Assembly (NCBI GenBank): GCA_022560025.1
Contig: JAFISE010000024.1
Coordinates: 1-64,000, forward strand
Direction of reading: 5' to 3'
Length of the DNA stretch: 64,000 nucleotides
From: Stagonosporopsis chrysanthemi
Lineage: Eukaryota; Ascomycota; Dothideomycetes; Pleosporales; Didymellaceae
Shown piece by piece: positions 52,068 through 62,673 of this stretch (its first letter is position 1; each line of letters opens with the position of its first letter). Made by a program: the position numbers and the translations under genes. The notes beneath the pieces were generated by a model that ran no database searches, was not told the origin of the DNA, and saw only the letters and a list, made by a program, of their open reading frames with translations.

Positions 52068-54592
52068 GCTGACTGGTGTTGGGAGAGGTAACGATGATGC
52101 TAACGATTTACAGACTACGTGAGTAAGATGAGAAGCTGCAATGAATGCGTATCCGAGCGACAGTGATCAATGGAAAATCGAAACACCTTGTTGTTGCCTG
52201 GAAGGGTGGCCTGAAGCTGGTGGTGCTGAGCTCTTGGGAGCTGTTTACGCGCTGCGAGTTGCGAGGCGCAGCTGCCGCCGAGGAACCCCACATCCTTCCT
52301 GATTGGACAAACTTCTACACGTGAACATCGTCGCTGTCGCCGTCAATACACCACGGAGACCGTTCAGACATTCAGTGACGGAAATGTTCGAGCTGCGAGT
52401 TGATGAGTGTTCAAGATAGCAGGCGAAGCTTACCATGGTTTTTGCGGTGCACCACAGGTCAGCCTAGCCGCTCATAATTCGGAGACAGCTGACAATGAAG
52501 ACCGATTGCCGAGCTGCATACTACTTCTGAGAAGGGCGTTTGGGAGCATTATTGAGGGATATTGTACAGCAGATACTAGCCGCCACTCCAGTACACTGCA
52601 GTCGTTCAGGAGACCTGTCGGTGAGATGGACCATCATTACCTTTGAACGAACGACGCAGCGAATCATGACCAGATCTTCTGGCCGGAACCGGACGGAGAT
52701 GCCAATAGCCTCGCGCCCTGCTGAGCTTGTCCTGGACCTGATCTTCAAAGCCGTGGAAGCGATTTCACGCAGGGTCGACGCGGAGGCCCCGCTTTCTTCG
52801 TCCCCACAATCTCGCGGAGACGCTTGCTCGACTACCGGAGCTATGGAAGCCTGATCGAAGCACTGCCGTGCCGACATTGGGCGAGATGCATCTCCATGTT
52901 GAGAATGAGCTGTTTCAGGGGCGTTGCAGGTCGCCGGTATTGGCATACAACAACGTAGCCCAAGCAATGCCACCGCAACATCGTATGCGGCTTGAGTTTC
53001 CTGGGTTAAAAGGCACGGGCATTTAACCGATGCAACGATAGCCTGCAAAAGCGGAGATACAGCCCCAAGCATGACAGTGCTTACACAGTCCTGGATTCCC
53101 AGCAAGGTGTCTCAAAGCTACGTCTATCAACCATTCAGATACAGAGGGTCAAGACGAACAAACGGTCGATTTCGTCCTCACCAATGGCAAAGCCACGGTG
53201 CCTTGTTTCGGTCACCAGGACACAACAGTGTACGGCCGCGCATGAGGTTGACAGCAAGGCGATAGTACGGCAGAACGGAAAGGCCGTGACAGCAGCTCCC
53301 GCTGGCCCGAGCACGGAATACGGTGCCGCAACCAGCCCAATGCTCAGTCATGTTGGTGGTGAGATTCTGAGGCCCTCCGCGAGTGGGCGATGTGGAGCCC
53401 CCAGGTGCTCCAGGAGGCCCACAGAAGCAGGACATTCTGTTCCCACTTGGTCCAAATCGCCTCGAGAATCAACGCTAAATTCAGATGCAAGATTCAAGAT
53501 TTGAATTGGAAAAATGAACCCACTGTCTCGATTCTGCGACGGCGCAAATAATTTGCAAATCGTCAGTTGATGTCATGTCATGCTTTCGGGTCGACGCCCG
53601 TGGCTGATGCCGAGAGTCTTGCACAAAGCTTAGTCGCCGCGGAGCAGCGCGATCATGCATGCCGTCATCAAATCACCTGTTTGAGGTACGACCTGCTTGG
53701 CCTCAACATTCCCGATATTGCCGGCAGACAGCTTACAAGCAGCAAGTCATCAGGCTGCAGACTTCGTTTCAAGAAAAGCCAATTCAAGACCGCTGACCAG
53801 CGTCCTGGTGGAGTCGCTCCTTGGAGGCAAATTTTCACGATGCTCATGTTGAGGTGAGGGTCAAGGTCCACCTCGCGCTGTTCTGCGCCGAACAATCTCG
53901 CAAGGGCCCGCGGCTAGCCCTTGCAAGGCAACGTTGCGACCGCAGCATGAGTTAATTGTGCGACTATGCTCGCAGCGACAAATTCCTACGCACCCGTGCC
54001 ATTCTTCGTGAGCTTTCATTGAGCTCTCGGACATGCAAGCTCCGCGAGTCACGATGATGTAAGTTCAACAGCCGCAAGTCTAGACGGCGTCTGCTCCGGT
54101 AACTCGAATGGTGTCCCATCTGGTCGCGTCATCGCGGTCTGCTGTTCACACGATGAGGTCCGGGGTTACAAAGCGATCGGCGAATAGAGTTCTATTCGGA
54201 TTTCTAACACCTGGCGCTCACCCGACCTCGGCAAATAGTCTCTAATGCGCGACGATCCGCTATGCTGTGGCTTTCTGTGGTTCGTCGGTTCAATTGATGG
54301 CTGTTAGTGGGCCCATGTTGCTCTTTGACCCGGTCTGGAGACTGAGTGTATGGGGAAATGATTCGAGTGGGCCGCTTTGGCACCACATTCGACTAATTAC
54401 ATCCCCTTAGCAGCGAACTAGACTTGGGACGGATTTGACGGCCCATGGCATACGTAGTTTTACCAAAGCTCCCTGCGCGGTGTGTTTGCAAATATATGAG
54501 TCCCCATTCCCCAGATCTTTTCCTTTCCCCAGACTCTCTTAAACTCCCTGTGACTCGACCTTTAACAACCGGCCCAGTCTAGGTCAACCATA
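52068..54592. other. Gene-poor 2.5 kb with decayed coding sequence
   Basis: Includes the pseudogene at about 52699-53510. The rest shows only short open frames (for example 53567-53857). The last 100 bp carry pyrimidine-rich promoter sequence of the transporter gene. Confidence 0.5.
52699..53510 (+). pseudogene. Decayed F-box-like gene
   Basis: Begins MPIASRPAELVLDLIFKAVE, which resembles a fungal F-box start, but the frame ends after about 50 codons. Protein-like pieces continue in another frame with stop codons between them: PTLGEMHLHVENELFQGRCR, DEQTVDFVLTNGKATVPCFG and EALREWAMWSPQVLQEAHRS. No splice sites reconcile them. Likely a degenerated gene. Confidence 0.35.
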
Positions 54593-55654
54593 ATGGCAAC
54601 AGCACACGAACACAATAATGTCCAAGTCAGTCATGTTGTGAATTTTCTTCGTTCCCACCTCCTTTCGTTGTAGATCCTAGCTGACTCTGGCCAGCGCGGG
54701 CCCAGCGTCGACAAGGAGACCAACAACATCGATTATGCGCAAAATGGCAACGGTGTGCAGCAAAGGAGGCCATACGACTACGGAGGCAACCCTCTTGCTC
54801 ACGTAGCTACCAATGATCCCGAGATGCGCCTCGCTGCCTTTGGTGGTGAATTCCAGCCCGGTCTCTACCGCCCACCGAACCGCAAATTTGGCAACCCAGC
54901 GCCTCTCGGACTTTCAGCCTTCGCTCTCACCACCTTTATCCTGTCTTTGATCAACGTCAATACACGCAGCATAGGGTCTCCAAGTCTTGTTGTTGCTTTG
55001 GCGTACGCTTACGGTGGTCTTGTCCAGCTCCTTGCTGGTATGTGGTACGTACCATCTAGAACCCCGATCTTTTACAATTAGTTCACACATAATCAGGGAG
55101 ATGGCTGTTGGTAACACATTCGGTGCTACTGCTCTTTCCTCGTTTGGAGGATTTTGGTTGTCCTTCGCCATCATCCTCACCCCCGGCGGTTTTGAGATTG
55201 AAAGCGGTCTCGCTGCGATCAGCGAAGCTACCTTTCTTAATTCCTTCGGCTTATACCTGATGGGATGGTTTATATTCACGTTTATATTGCTCTTGTGCAC
55301 GCTCAGATCCACTGTTGCGTTCTTCTCGTTGTTCTTTACCCTCGATATGGCATTTTTGATGCTTGGTATCGGCTACCTCCAAAACGACGGAGCCCACCCC
55401 CAAGAACAGTGCATCATCGCCGGTGGCGCCTTTGGCCTCATGGCTGCGTTTATTGCATGGTATAATGCCCTTGCTGGTCTCGCCGACAGCTCGAACAGGT
55501 CAGTCTATCATATGCAGAGCTCTTTGGATCATAGGCACTAATATACCACAGCTTCTTCGTCATTCCTGTCGCCCACTTCCCCTGGTCTGACAAGGGCCGG
55601 GAGCGTCGCGATAAGGTCGACAACACTGACGCTCGAGCGATGCAATCGGTTTAG
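54593..55654 (+). CDS. Acetate-type transporter, GPR1/FUN34/YaaH family
   Basis: Plasma-membrane uptake of acetate or related small anions, or ammonium export, by family. Four exons: 54593-54625, 54695-55044, 55097-55498 and 55552-55654, 295 residues. Intron 1 (69 bp) has a GTCAGT donor and a TAGCTGAC branch before CCAG; the others are 52 and 53 bp. The signature NPAPLGLSAFALTTFIL starts TM1; six membrane segments follow, including GLVQLLAGMWEMAVGNTFGA, FGGFWLSFAIIL, LYLMGWFIFTFILLLC, FTLDMAFLMLGIGYL and GLMAAFIAWYNALAGL. The short C-terminal tail SFFVIPVAHFPWSDKGRERR is typical. The acidic N-terminal tail (about 90 residues) is probably cytosolic and regulatory. It is intact although its neighbours are broken. 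Confidence 0.95.
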
Positions 55655-56462
55655 TGCTCGGATAATGTTCCAGGGTTATTGCCTGTGCCATCTTGGAGCT
55701 AGATATAGCAGTGTACCGGTTTACACAAGGGCATGTAAGAAGCGGCTTGCTTAATAGTCTTACAGACATAATTATCACGTTCTATAATATGTTGTATTAT
55801 CATGTTCCATAACATGTTGCGTCGCGACCAAAAAGGAGCCAAAACGTACGCGCACTTGAGCCCCTAGATTGGTGCGATAATGTAGGCCTTCGGCACTGCG
55901 ACATATTGTATCATAGTTATTCTTCGAAATGACGTATTCTGCTTGATCTAATACGGGACACCAAGCATTTTAGTAGTCATGACTGCTATGTTTCTGGCAG
56001 CACTCGCAGTTCTCGTGAGGCTATTGGGGGGTGAGGTGGGAGTGAGGGCTATGGACGGCGAATTTCTAACGTTTGTTGGCGCACATGCACAAATGACGTG
56101 CGCCATGCCTGTTGTTTAAAGATTGCCATATACCCCGCAACTAGGGGCTTGGAAAACATTACTGTATGTCGAAATCATAAGCCAACGCAAGAGGTATGTC
56201 CTAGAACACAGGAGGCAACTGATGTCACATTAAGTTAGCATTCTGCTCAGGACCTCTAAAGTATGCGTTCCTCCTGCAGCAAACAAGACTGATAGTCATT
56301 GGCCCAGCCCTGCACCATAATGCCCATGGCCCAGCTACTGACACCCATTCGCTGGCATTTCCGCATCCAAATCTGAGTCGTTGAGCCACATCGCACCAGC
56401 CCCCTCAAGGCATCAAGAACGATCAACCTCCGCCACTCGAAGCTCTGTCTGGCAACCCCAAC
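55655..56462. other. Intergenic region, no gene seen
   Basis: Holds the 24-bp imperfect tandem repeat at 55771-55819. No coding signs. Confidence 0.6.
55771..55819. repeat. Imperfect 24-bp tandem repeat with transitions
   Basis: Copies at 55771-55794 and 55796-55819 differ at three positions, all C/T. The second copy contains a CATGTT-CCAT-AACATG hairpin. Lies 116 bp after the transporter stop codon. Confidence 0.88.
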
Positions 56463-57200
56463 CTAGGTCTGTCTTTCTGTGTCGATATCCTCAGAGTCTT
56501 TGGTATGGTGGCCAGCTGTCGACCAGTTAGCATCGTACTCTGACGCTTTCGAAAGCAACCCACTCTCAGAAACCATGCTTGACGCTTTCCAGTTGCCATT
56601 CAGCTGCTCAGCGTACTGACTACTCAACAGATCATCATGAACCTCAGGATATTCCGTTTCGGCTGTTGGCTGTAAGGTCGGTATTGGCGGAAAATGTAAC
56701 TGCGGCAGCAGCAGCACCGGCGTCGGCCTTGTCAGCGTTGGCTACAGCCTCCTCATGATCTGCTTTGCTGTCTTGCTCAGCCAAGTCGAGCACTTCTTGG
56801 GCTTCTTTGAGGATTGCTTGTAGCCTGCAGTTCTCCGGGTGACTGTTCTGTGGAACTTCAGTATTACTAACAAACATGCTGCAATGATTGACATACTGCC
56901 ATTATTTTAGCAAACTCAACGCCTTCCTGCGCAAACGTCAGGTAGTCGCCATCCGATGTGCCAAGGATCATGCAGCAGGTAGTGCGAAGGAGACGTGGTA
57001 TCACCGGGTCCTGGTAGCACTCCCACGCAAGCTTGAGCGCTTCGTCGCGTTTGCCTGATGCGTATAGATCGCAGAGATGGTAATAAGTGCTTTCCTAGAC
57101 GAGCTCACGGTTGTTGAGGGGACGCTGCGGGGGTGACATGTTCGCTGCCATGGTCGAGAGCGTTGCAGGGGTGTCTTGTCCACCACTAGAGAGCCGCATC
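56463..57200 (-). pseudogene. Broken hypothetical gene with in-frame TAG and frameshift
   Basis: Reads from an ATG at 57198-57200: MRLSSGGQDTPATLSTMAAN, then RPLNNRELV, a TAG at 57095-57097, then ESTYYHLCDLYASGKRDEAL and RLLRTTCCMILGTSDGDYLT in the same frame. A 49 bp GT-AG intron (56896-56848) follows and leads into NCRLQAILKEAQEVLDLAEQ. After a GCT-rich stretch near 56700 the frame shifts to PTAETEYPEVHDDLLSSQYA and ends at 56463. The helical, TPR-like first part (repeat of aromatic/Ala-Leu positions) has no named family. A CAG to TAG change would explain the stop. The two lesions suggest a recently lost gene, less likely sequencing error. Confidence 0.55.
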
Positions 57201-57514
57201 AAGGCCGTGTCGAAGTGTCGATACTAGTCACGTGCGTTGCCCCGATGAGGAAATGAGCTTGGACCACTTTGGCAGGCACACAACCTTCCGAAAACAAGGC
57301 GGCATGTCATCTGGACATGCCCAAAACCTCGGCTGACATAGTCACGTGGATTCGATATGTAGGTATTAAATACAAATGAATTTGCTATGAAAAAATCTGT
57401 ATGTATAACGTATTATATACTTACAGACTCTAGCCAAGCCCTAACCTTAGCTAACCCCGATTGAGAGTTTACGCCGCAGTCGCCATTTTTCGAAATCTTG
57501 GATACTGCGCAATC
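57201..57514. other. Short divergent intergenic region
   Basis: Region between two head-to-head broken genes, with an AT-rich block near 57360-57420. No other feature. Confidence 0.5.
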
Positions 57515-58548
57515 ATGGTAAGAGGGAAGCATCCTATATCTAATGAGGATTATAATGACGAAGGCTCATTCGACCACAAAAGTCGCCGGGAGAAGAAGCA
57601 GCGCGCAAATGAAGACGATACTGACGAGTTTTCGGCCATTGTCTCGCAGCGTACTATATAGCGAGAGTTCAACTCGACCTCACCGTGCCAGGTTGGTAAC
57701 CCTGGAAGCTACTACGAGTCATGGTCAACAAGCGCACGATGTTCACGACAAATTTCCACTGGAGCTTGATCTGAAGTACGAGGTGTCTGAAGAGGAGATC
57801 AACACCAACCCGGCATTCCGAAATCTACGCAGGATCAAAGATCGGCTCCATAGTGCTTGTCGCATCCAGAAATTCGGCCCGACCAACTTCCCTGCGCAAT
57901 TCGCTTCTATGCAAGACTGGCTACATCTACCAAGCATACAAGGAAGAAAGCACAAGCGCCTCAGATTCACTGCGAACAAAGGCCGAACTTACTTCGAGAC
58001 GCAAATCATCAACGAGGGGACCAATCAGCTCTTCTCAGGTTACAAGTACTTCAATATCCCTCAGCCCTACTGTGGAGGTGGAGTCAATGATGCTGCAGCC
58101 AAAGCCAGAGGTGAAATCATCATTAAGCACCTCTGTGAGATGCTTGACAAATGCCCTGTCCTCATGCCTACGACCAGGAATGCCGTTCTACCTCAACAAC
58201 TCGTCCGACTTGCATTTTCTGTTGCTTTCCCAAACGAGAAGAAGCTTGTCGTTTGGCCCACGATGTTTAATACAGGGTATCAGTCAACTGGACTTCTACA
58301 TCATGCATTTCACGTTCATCAATGCGGAGACCAATCAACCCGACATGATCAACATCAATGGATTTCCGAAGGCCTTCATAGGCGTCGACCCAAGTGAGAT
58401 TCCAGATGCAAAAGCCTTCATCTTCTACGAAGAGAACAACGAAGCGATCGTCGCAATGGACACGGTGAATGATAGATTAGTTCTCCCGCGCATCATACCT
58501 CAGGATTCCGACCATCGAAGTTCCAGCCTCATCTTGGGTGTATTGTGA
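57515..58548 (+). pseudogene. Broken hypothetical gene, at least one frameshift
   Basis: Starts MVRGKHPISNEDYNDEGSFD with a basic/acidic stretch, then shifts frame to a long coding segment (FPLELDLKYEVSEEEINTNP, RNLRRIKDRLHSACRIQKFG, RLRFTANKGRTYFETQIINE, PYCGGGVNDAAAKARGEII), and shifts again near 58270 to FYIMHFTFINAETNQPDMIN and KAFIFYEENNEAIVAMDTVN before the stop at 58548. The first change could be an unresolved intron; the second has no usable splice sites nearby. No domain recognised. The sequence looks only recently damaged. Confidence 0.5.
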
Positions 58549-59152
58549 CTCCCATACTCCCTAGCGTTCATCTTGGGAGAGGTCAAGGAAGCCTTGCCCA
58601 GGGTGTAGTTCGCACCATTGGGTGACGATGTTTGCGACCATCAACGACCCACCATCCCAAGATCCAGCCGCTCCCGACCTACCCGCTCACTCCTACATAT
58701 GTCACTCTTCCTTTCGCACCATAGAATTTATTTGGACGTCAGATCGCATCGGTCAAGGGGCGAATGGCACAGCGGTGACGTTACCCAAGGCACTAGACGC
58801 GGGGTGCGCTAGGCTGGCGCTGACTTGCACTGGGCAGGGCTGGGCGAAAACTGGGTTGCGCCCGCGGGCATGGCACATGTCAGGGTGCAGCAGGGTATGA
58901 CGGGGGGATCTCGGTGAGTTTGGGGGAGCTCGAGGCAGTTGAGGTCGGTGCTTTGGCTTTTGATATCGTTGTGAAGAAGGAGGTAGGGTGAGTGTGAGGT
59001 GATGGAGGGGCGTGGAGAGACACGGGGAACAAATCTAGTGGTAGCAGAGAGTGCATTAAGGCTGGTTGAATGTGCTCTAATGTAATTTTTACTCTATATG
59101 TGTGCTCGCGTGATCGAGAACTATGTACAGATGATCTTTTCTAATACAATTC
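58549..59152. other. Intergenic, convergent 3' ends
   Basis: A short plus-strand open frame (58622-58900) has no support. Nothing else seen. Confidence 0.5.
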
Positions 59153-61115
59153 TTATACACTCCCGTTCGGTATCTGCACGGCACCGGTCTCCTTTCCTCC
59201 CTCCAGCTGCTCGCCCCAGATCTGGATGACCAGCTGCTTTTTGTTGATTTTGCCCATGGCATTCCGCGGGATAGTGTCGACGACCTTCATGTCCTGGGGA
59301 ATCTTGTAGTTGGCAAGGATGTCCTTCAGCGCGCGCCTCATGTCCAGCGCAGACCAAGCTTTGCCTCCCCTGCCTGCTGTTTTACCCTGCTCTGAAAGTA
59401 CAACCACGGCAGCGACCTTCTGACCCCATGCTTCTGAAGGCAGGCCAACGACAGCGACTTCGGATATGTAGGACAGAGAGAGCATCTCACGCTCAATCTC
59501 GAGTGCAGAGACCTTCTCACCGCCGGTCTTAATGATATCGGCAGACTTGCGGCCCTGGATGAAGTACAGCGGCCCCTTTGCCCATTCTTGTGAGCTCTTG
59601 CATGCGCCTTCGACATTCTTGCGGACAGCGACATCGCCAGTCTTGAACCACTTGCCCTGGCCATCCGCGTCCTCGACGAACTCTTTGCTTGTGGCTTCGG
59701 CGTTCTTCCAGTACTCGCGGAAGATAGTAGGCCCACGTAGCTGTATCTCTCCATATCGTTCACGTCCAGTTGAAGGGTCGACCTCCTCACCATCTCTTAT
59801 GACCTCTCCTGTCTCTGTGTCCACAAGACGTGCCTGAACTGAAGGCAGTGGCCAGCCGACGGAGCCGTCGACTCTGTCAGTAAAGTCGAGTCCACACGAC
59901 AGCGCCATGCCGACCTCTGTCATTCCATAGCGCTCGAGAAGCACATTGCCGCCGCTCAATTCTGTCCATGCCGACTTGACAGGTGTAGGAAGCGCAGCGG
60001 AGCCGGAGATGTTCAGTCGTAAATTCGAGGGGTGTAGAGCGGTCTTTGTCGCAGCCTGAAGCTCGGGTGTTAGGCTGGAGTGCGACGAGAGAAAGCGTGT
60101 ATAGATGGTGGGTACGACTGTGAGGAAGGTGATGGGCTTTTTCGCCGGGTCTGGGTTTGGGAGGAACGGAGCTGCAAGTCGCTCCCACGCAGCTTGAGCG
60201 TTGAAGGGGAACTGAAACTCGATAGTACTACCAGCAAACAGCGGCGTTAGCAGTGCATTGACGGTGCCGTGAATGTGGTGCAGAGGAAGCACATGTAGCA
60301 GCATGTCCTCAGTTGTGTAGTTCCAAGCCTTCAGCAGCGACTTGGACTGAGCCGTCAGCACATCTTGGGGCAGTAGCACGCCCTTCGGCCTGCTCGTGGT
60401 GCCTGATGTGTAGAGCATCATGCCACCCTTGGTGCTTGTTGGCTCCTCAAGGGTGACATAATCATCCGTCTTGCCCATCATGATCTTCTCGCGCTTCCAA
60501 TTGATGGGGCTTGTCTGCATGTCCTCCTTTAGTATCTCGTCGGCCTTGTCTTGGAACTTCTCCGAGGAGAGGAGCATCAGAGACTCGCTCTGGTCGATGA
60601 TGTAACGCAGCTCGTGGGCGGGGAAGGTGGGCGACAGGGGCACGGCGATGGCATGGGCGGCCAGAATCGACAGCAGCGTCACTATGCAAAGGTCAACGGC
60701 TGTCTCGACTGCAGTGTGCACAGAAGGGGCCCAAGGGATGCGCACCTACATAGTCGTATCCGTTCTCTACCAGGAACGAGATGCGCTCGCCCTCAGCGCT
60801 CTTGCCGCCTGTGTTGCGCTGCAGCTTGTCTTTGGCTGCAGCGACATCGTTGACGAGCTCGCCATACGTGAAGCGTCGGCCAGACAGCGAGTGGACAACG
60901 GCGGTGCTCTGCACATCGTGCGTCTTGATGGCCTCGAAGATGGGCAGGCGGGGCAGGGTGGACGCCATTCTAATAAAGACCGCAGGATGAGAGCACTTTG
61001 GGAAAGCAGCCGTCGAGTGCCTGGTAAGCGTGCGAGAGAGGAGATTGCGCGCCCACATGGCAACGGCAGCGCCCAGGATCAGCGCATTCGATTCCAGATG
61101 CAAGGCGTCGGGCAA
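59153..61115 (-). CDS. ACSF3-like malonyl/acyl-CoA synthetase
   Basis: ATP-dependent acyl-CoA ligase of the ANL superfamily closest to mitochondrial malonyl-CoA synthetase (ACSF3). Two exons: 61115-60746 and 60681-59153, 632 residues; the 64 bp intron uses GTGCGC and joins NGYDYV to VTLLSILAAHAIAVPLSPTF. A shorter start at 61058 (MWARNLLSRTLTRHS) gives a good mitochondrial presequence and 613 residues. Motifs: YTSGTTSRPKGVLLPQ (AMP-binding), LPLHHIHGTVNALLTPLFAG, ERYGMTEVGMALSCG, GWPLPSVQARLVD, GEIQLRGPTIFREYW, FKTGDVAVRK, FIQGRKSADIIKTGGEKVSALEIE and RNAMGKINKKQLV with the catalytic Lys. No peroxisomal C-terminal signal (ends NGSV). Probably supplies malonyl-CoA for mitochondrial fatty acid synthesis; substrate specificity is inferred from similarity. 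Confidence 0.92.
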
Positions 61116-61525
61116 CGGCAGCGGCAGTTGTGTGGGGATGCGGTGCAGCGAGCGCTGGGGTCATTGCCGCGCTGCTGAGGCTACTGAGGCTGTTGGGGCT
61201 GCTCTAATTGCCCATTGGCAAGCTCTGTGGATTCAAATCTCCTGCCGAAGCATTGAGATGGCCCTTGAGAGCTTATGGTCGACTGCTTCGGTTGTTCTAT
61301 CGCCGTAGATGCCTTCAATTGCGGCGCAAGGGCAGCTCTCAAGCTCCTCGATCGCTGACGCGCATTTCATGAGCTCCCCGGTCCGCAGCTTGGCGCCTTG
61401 TTCGGCTTCCAGATCATGCCCCGACCTCGTGCCGGATCCCCGACTCAACACCAAATCTGCATCACCAACCAAGTCACTCCTATTGGCTGCACAATTGAGC
61501 CTCATCTCACGCAAGCACACCTTTG
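61116..61525. promoter_or_regulatory. Divergent promoter, acyl-CoA synthetase / BolA
   Basis: 410 bp between two mitochondrial-type genes in head-to-head orientation, giving scope for co-regulation. No specific binding motif recognised. Confidence 0.55.
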
Positions 61526-62093
61526 ATGTTCCTTCGAAGATCAGTCCAGACCGGCACTCGGTTTATGTCAGCCATGGCTCAGTCCATGACGCCGATGGAG
61601 GACGCTCTGCGGGCCAAGGGAAGTCACGACCTCGGACTGGCACCGGCTACTCCAGCTTCCCCAGCTTCCGCGTATAACATCAAGACTAACTGGCCAGCAG
61701 ATTGGAGATGCACTTAAACCAAGCACTTTTGAAATCTTCAACGACTCTCACAAGCACGCACATCACAAAGCCATGCAAGGTGTCACAAGCAGAGAGGTAT
61801 GGCAACTGTCTTGTGCAACCCTGTTCGAAACATAACTGACTTCCTACAGACGCATTTCCGGTAGACATTTACCCCAACCACTACTCTTCCGAGGATCAAG
61901 GCAGCTAACATCCATCAGTCTGGTCATAACCTCTTCAGCTTTCAAGGGCAAGCCTCAGATAGCACGCCACCGCATGGTCAACTCTCTGATGAAGGACGAG
62001 ATGGCACAAGAAGGTGGCATCCACGCTCTTCAGCTGACTACTCGGACGCTAGAAGAGGATGACGCACGAAAGCAGAAGGAGGCTGCTGCATAG
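61526..62093 (+). CDS. BolA-family Fe-S cluster assembly protein
   Basis: Partner of monothiol glutaredoxins in Fe-S delivery; mitochondrial members support lipoyl synthase and succinate dehydrogenase. Four exons: 61526-61618, 61701-61796, 61850-61860 (an 11 bp micro-exon) and 61919-62093, 124 residues. The N terminus MFLRRSVQTGTRFMSAMAQS is a mitochondrial presequence. Splicing gives MTPMEDALRAK, then IGDALKPSTFEIFNDSHKHA, HHKAMQGVTSRETHFR and LVITSSAFKGKPQIARHRMV, the full BolA fold with the ExxNxSxxH and HRxV ligand regions. All frames agree, but the donor of intron 1 is GG (AAG|GGAAGT) rather than GT, with CTAAC branch and GCAG acceptor intact; an acceptor three bases earlier would add one Gln. 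A GG donor is rare, so either non-canonical splicing or a base error. Confidence 0.88.
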
Positions 62094-62673
62094 ACAGATT
62101 TTCAACATTAGAAGATACCCACTTTACATATTCTATATCTGCAAGCAGATGTAGCATTTATCAATACCAGCACAGTACAGAACCCATCATCCATGCACGG
62201 AACAGCGGGACTGTGTCTGCTCTATTGGCCTAATCGAGCACAGGCTATCCGGACCGCTCAACCGGCGAACCTGCCAGGTGTTGTTCTGATGGGTAAAATT
62301 GTCTGAAAACAACCCAACCCTCTGCAGAAACAGGCATATCAGGAGCGCTGTGCCTCGAAAGCGCAATGTCTTTTGTACATGGATGTGCTCTGGTGCTCGG
62401 GCGGCAATATATTGCGACACTCCGTGAGCGTGCCATCTGGCTGCTTGACGTCCCGACTGTGCCGCAATTGCTACAAAACACGAGCAGAAAATGTTGTGAT
62501 AGAACATCTGGAGTTGTTGCCGAGCGTTCAATGGCGGCTCATCGGGACGTCATTCGGAAAGTCGAAGCAGGCGCCATCAACAAAAGGGTAAAGAGCTAGA
62601 AGTACCTTTATAAGTTCCACCACAACACAGACATTGGTTTAGGACAGTCCCGCCGCAAACGTATCCGCTCACA
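62094..62673. other. Intergenic region, promoter of SMP-30 gene
   Basis: 580 bp without supported gene. Confidence 0.6.

Noticed and set aside
57543..57700. Programmed frameshift in the gene at 57515
   Set aside because: No slippery sequence with a downstream structure was visible, and a second frame break nearby points to decay instead.
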